A model generated the notes under the pieces. That model was given only the letters and a program-made list of their open reading frames with translations. It ran no database searches and was not told where the DNA came from. Below, one piece after another: positions 14,806 through 16,067 of a DNA stretch of 16,067 nucleotides. Origin of the DNA: an uncultured Bacteroidales bacterium (lineage in GTDB: Bacteria > Bacteroidota > Bacteroidia > Bacteroidales > UBA932); assembly GCA_946617545.1 (NCBI GenBank), contig CAMOKK010000013.1, forward strand, positions 1-16,067, given 5' to 3'. Both the position numbers and the translations under genes were made by a program. Positions within the stretch are counted from its first letter, which is position 1. Each line of letters begins with the position of its first letter.

Positions 14806-15171
14806 TTATTCGTCGTCTGAACCGGTAGAGTACTGGGCGATGTTGTCGTCCGGGAGGGTTTCTCCGCTGGCGTCGGAGGCGTCGGCGCTGCCGCCGGCCA
14901 CGGCCTCGTTCTCCGCGTCTTCTTCCCCTTCCAGCCAACGGGCCACGTCTTCGAGGTCGTCCGTCTTCACGTTGATTTTAACCAGATAGATGGCATCCGG
15001 CACTTCCACCGTTACGGCATAGAAACTGGTGCCGTCCGGCTTGGGATATTTGACCAAATCGTTCAGGTAGTCGTTGAAGCCCTTGGGATATTTGAGGGCA
15101 AAAGCCTCTGCCAGGTCCGGATGGGCATTCATCTTCTCATAGCTCACTACATGTCTTTTCTTGTCTGCCAT
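14806..15171 (-). CDS. Conserved small protein of unknown function with acidic tail
   Basis: The 121-residue protein is not a family I can name with confidence. Residues 1-80 look folded: HVVSYEKM, LALKYPKGFNDYL-like patterns around 25-35, then beta strands SFYAVTVEV and AIYLVKINV. From about 84 the chain becomes an acidic, Ser/Asp/Glu-rich, probably disordered tail ending in SDDE. There is no signal peptide or membrane segment, so it should be cytoplasmic. It starts 21 bases after the ygiQ stop, and its own stop abuts the ClC start, so all three are probably cotranscribed. The context does not define a function. Confidence 0.8.
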   Translation of the reverse strand: MADKKRHVVSYEKMNAHPDLAEAFALKYPKGFNDYLNDLVKYPKPDGTSFYAVTVEVPDAIYLVKINVKTDDLEDVARWLEGEEDAENEAVAGGSADASDASGETLPDDNIAQYSTGSDDE

Positions 15172-15192
15172 AAATAGGTTTGGTTTTTTTCC

Positions 15193-16067
15193 TTATTGTT
15201 GTTTTTTCTTCTTGGAGTATCCGGGTGCAATATTAGTGGTTTGTTTTGAACTCTGCAAGGGCTTTGGACTTTTTTTCGAAGAATTTTTGAAGAAAAATGA
15301 TTTTTGCAGCTGTTTCTTCTTCGGATCGCGCTCTGTGAACACCGGCGTCATGTCCCTGGGATCCAGGCCGGTATAGAACATGATGGAGGAGGTGGTCATG
15401 GGCGTAGGGGTGAAATCCTGCACCTGGTCCATCCATATCCCCTTCAGGGCGGGATGGTTGGCCAGACGCTCCATGTCCTTCATGGTGCAGCCGGGGTGGG
15501 AGGAGATGAAGTACGGCACCAGACCCACATGGGTGCCGGCCTCGCGGTTAATCTTGTCAAATTCCTTCCTCAGATGCTCGAAGAGGCGGAAGCTGGGCTT
15601 GGCCATCTTCTGGAGCACGTGGTCTTCGGTATGCTCGGGAGCCACTTTCAATCGGCCCGAAGTATGATCCAGCACCAGGGTCTTCAGGTAAGGCTTGGAG
15701 CTCTGGTCCACAAAACCGTCCTCCGTGAGGAAGAGGTCGTAGCGGATGCCGCTGCCGATATAGCTGTGCCGGATGCCCTTGGTGGCATCTATGCGCTTGT
15801 ACAGTTCCATCAGGCGGGTGTGGTCGCATTCCAGGTTGGGGCAGCGCTTGGGGAAAAGGCAGCTGCGACGCTTGCATTTGTCGCAGAGTCTCAGGTCTTT
15901 TCCGTGCATCCCGTACATGTTGGCCGTGGGGGCCCCTACATCGGAGATATTGCCCGCAAAGTCCGGCAGATTGTTAAGGGCCGATACTTCCTTCAGGATA
16001 GACTTCTCGCTCCGGCTCTGGATGAACTTGCCCTGATGGGCGGCGATGGTGCAGAAGTTACAGCCGC
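15193..16067 (-). CDS. YgiQ family radical SAM protein, 5' end beyond the window
   Basis: The reading frame is open to the window edge; the ATG at 15918 is internal, not the start. The first visible residues are GCNFCTIAAHQGKF, the last part of the CxxxCxxC radical SAM cluster motif as it appears in YgiQ (UPF0313) proteins. Further YgiQ hallmarks are SRSEKSIL, a Cys-rich stretch (LCDKCKRRSCLFPKRC, with CDH later), LKVAPEHTEDHVL, VPYFISSHPGCT and QVQDFTPTP. About 291 residues are visible of an expected 600-700. The end is a Lys/Ser-rich tail, probably disordered. The protein should bind a 4Fe-4S cluster and SAM; no reaction has been assigned to the family that I can rely on. It leads the minus-strand operon with the small acidic-tailed protein and ClC. 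Confidence 0.92.
   Translation of the reverse strand, partial: GCNFCTIAAHQGKFIQSRSEKSILKEVSALNNLPDFAGNISDVGAPTANMYGMHGKDLRLCDKCKRRSCLFPKRCPNLECDHTRLMELYKRIDATKGIRHSYIGSGIRYDLFLTEDGFVDQSSKPYLKTLVLDHTSGRLKVAPEHTEDHVLQKMAKPSFRLFEHLRKEFDKINREAGTHVGLVPYFISSHPGCTMKDMERLANHPALKGIWMDQVQDFTPTPMTTSSIMFYTGLDPRDMTPVFTERDPKKKQLQKSFFFKNSSKKSPKPLQSSKQTTNIAPGYSKKKKQQ

Overview
The window reads as chromosomal DNA from a GC-rich member of the Bacteroidales (Bacteroidota); the genus cannot be fixed from sequence alone. The reasons are: several promoters of the Bacteroides type (TTTG, about 20 nt, TAnnTTTG); no clear Shine-Dalgarno sequences; and protein types common in this phylum, namely a WbpM/CapD-like dehydratase, a rubrerythrin with its rubredoxin domain at the N-terminus, an AddB-like nuclease, a YgiQ-type radical SAM protein and a CBS-tailed ClC protein. 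No insertion sequence, prophage, CRISPR array, tRNA or rRNA is visible.

Layout. (1) 1-1067: the 3' end of a large gene whose C-terminus resembles the polymorphic-toxin type 44 domain, then a 52-codon ORF that looks like a degraded small helicase-associated-type protein. (2) 1113-3089: a full-length membrane-anchored nucleotide-sugar 4,6-dehydratase with its own promoter. (3) 3148-3702, minus strand: a rubrerythrin with promoter and intrinsic terminator. (4) 3806-7985, plus strand: AddB-like nuclease, mannose-6-phosphate-isomerase-like cupin protein with an altered metal site, and S4 RNA-binding protein, probably one operon. (5) 10834-7968, minus strand: unrecognised lipoprotein, DEDDy 3'-5' exonuclease and RlmI-like rRNA methyltransferase, overlapping end to end. 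(6) 10950-12851, plus strand: secreted C1 cysteine peptidase and phosphatidylserine synthase. (7) 12846-12993: a convergent gap holding a bidirectional terminator and a candidate small RNA gene. (8) 16067-13027, minus strand: YgiQ (5' end cut off), a small acidic-tailed protein and a ClC channel or transporter.

Most genes look like housekeeping: envelope polysaccharide and phospholipid synthesis, RNA modification, DNA repair, oxidative stress and ion transport. The strongest undescribed candidate is the small RNA gene of roughly 90 nt at about 12850-12940 on the minus strand. It has a consensus promoter whose -33 box lies inside the preceding terminator hairpin, a 5' stem-loop, and its own terminator running into the pssA stop codon. 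Secondary points are the isomerase-like protein lacking most zinc ligands, the toxin-like C-terminus followed by a decayed ORF, and a ClC protein without the internal proton glutamate. No clearly new multi-gene system can be supported here.
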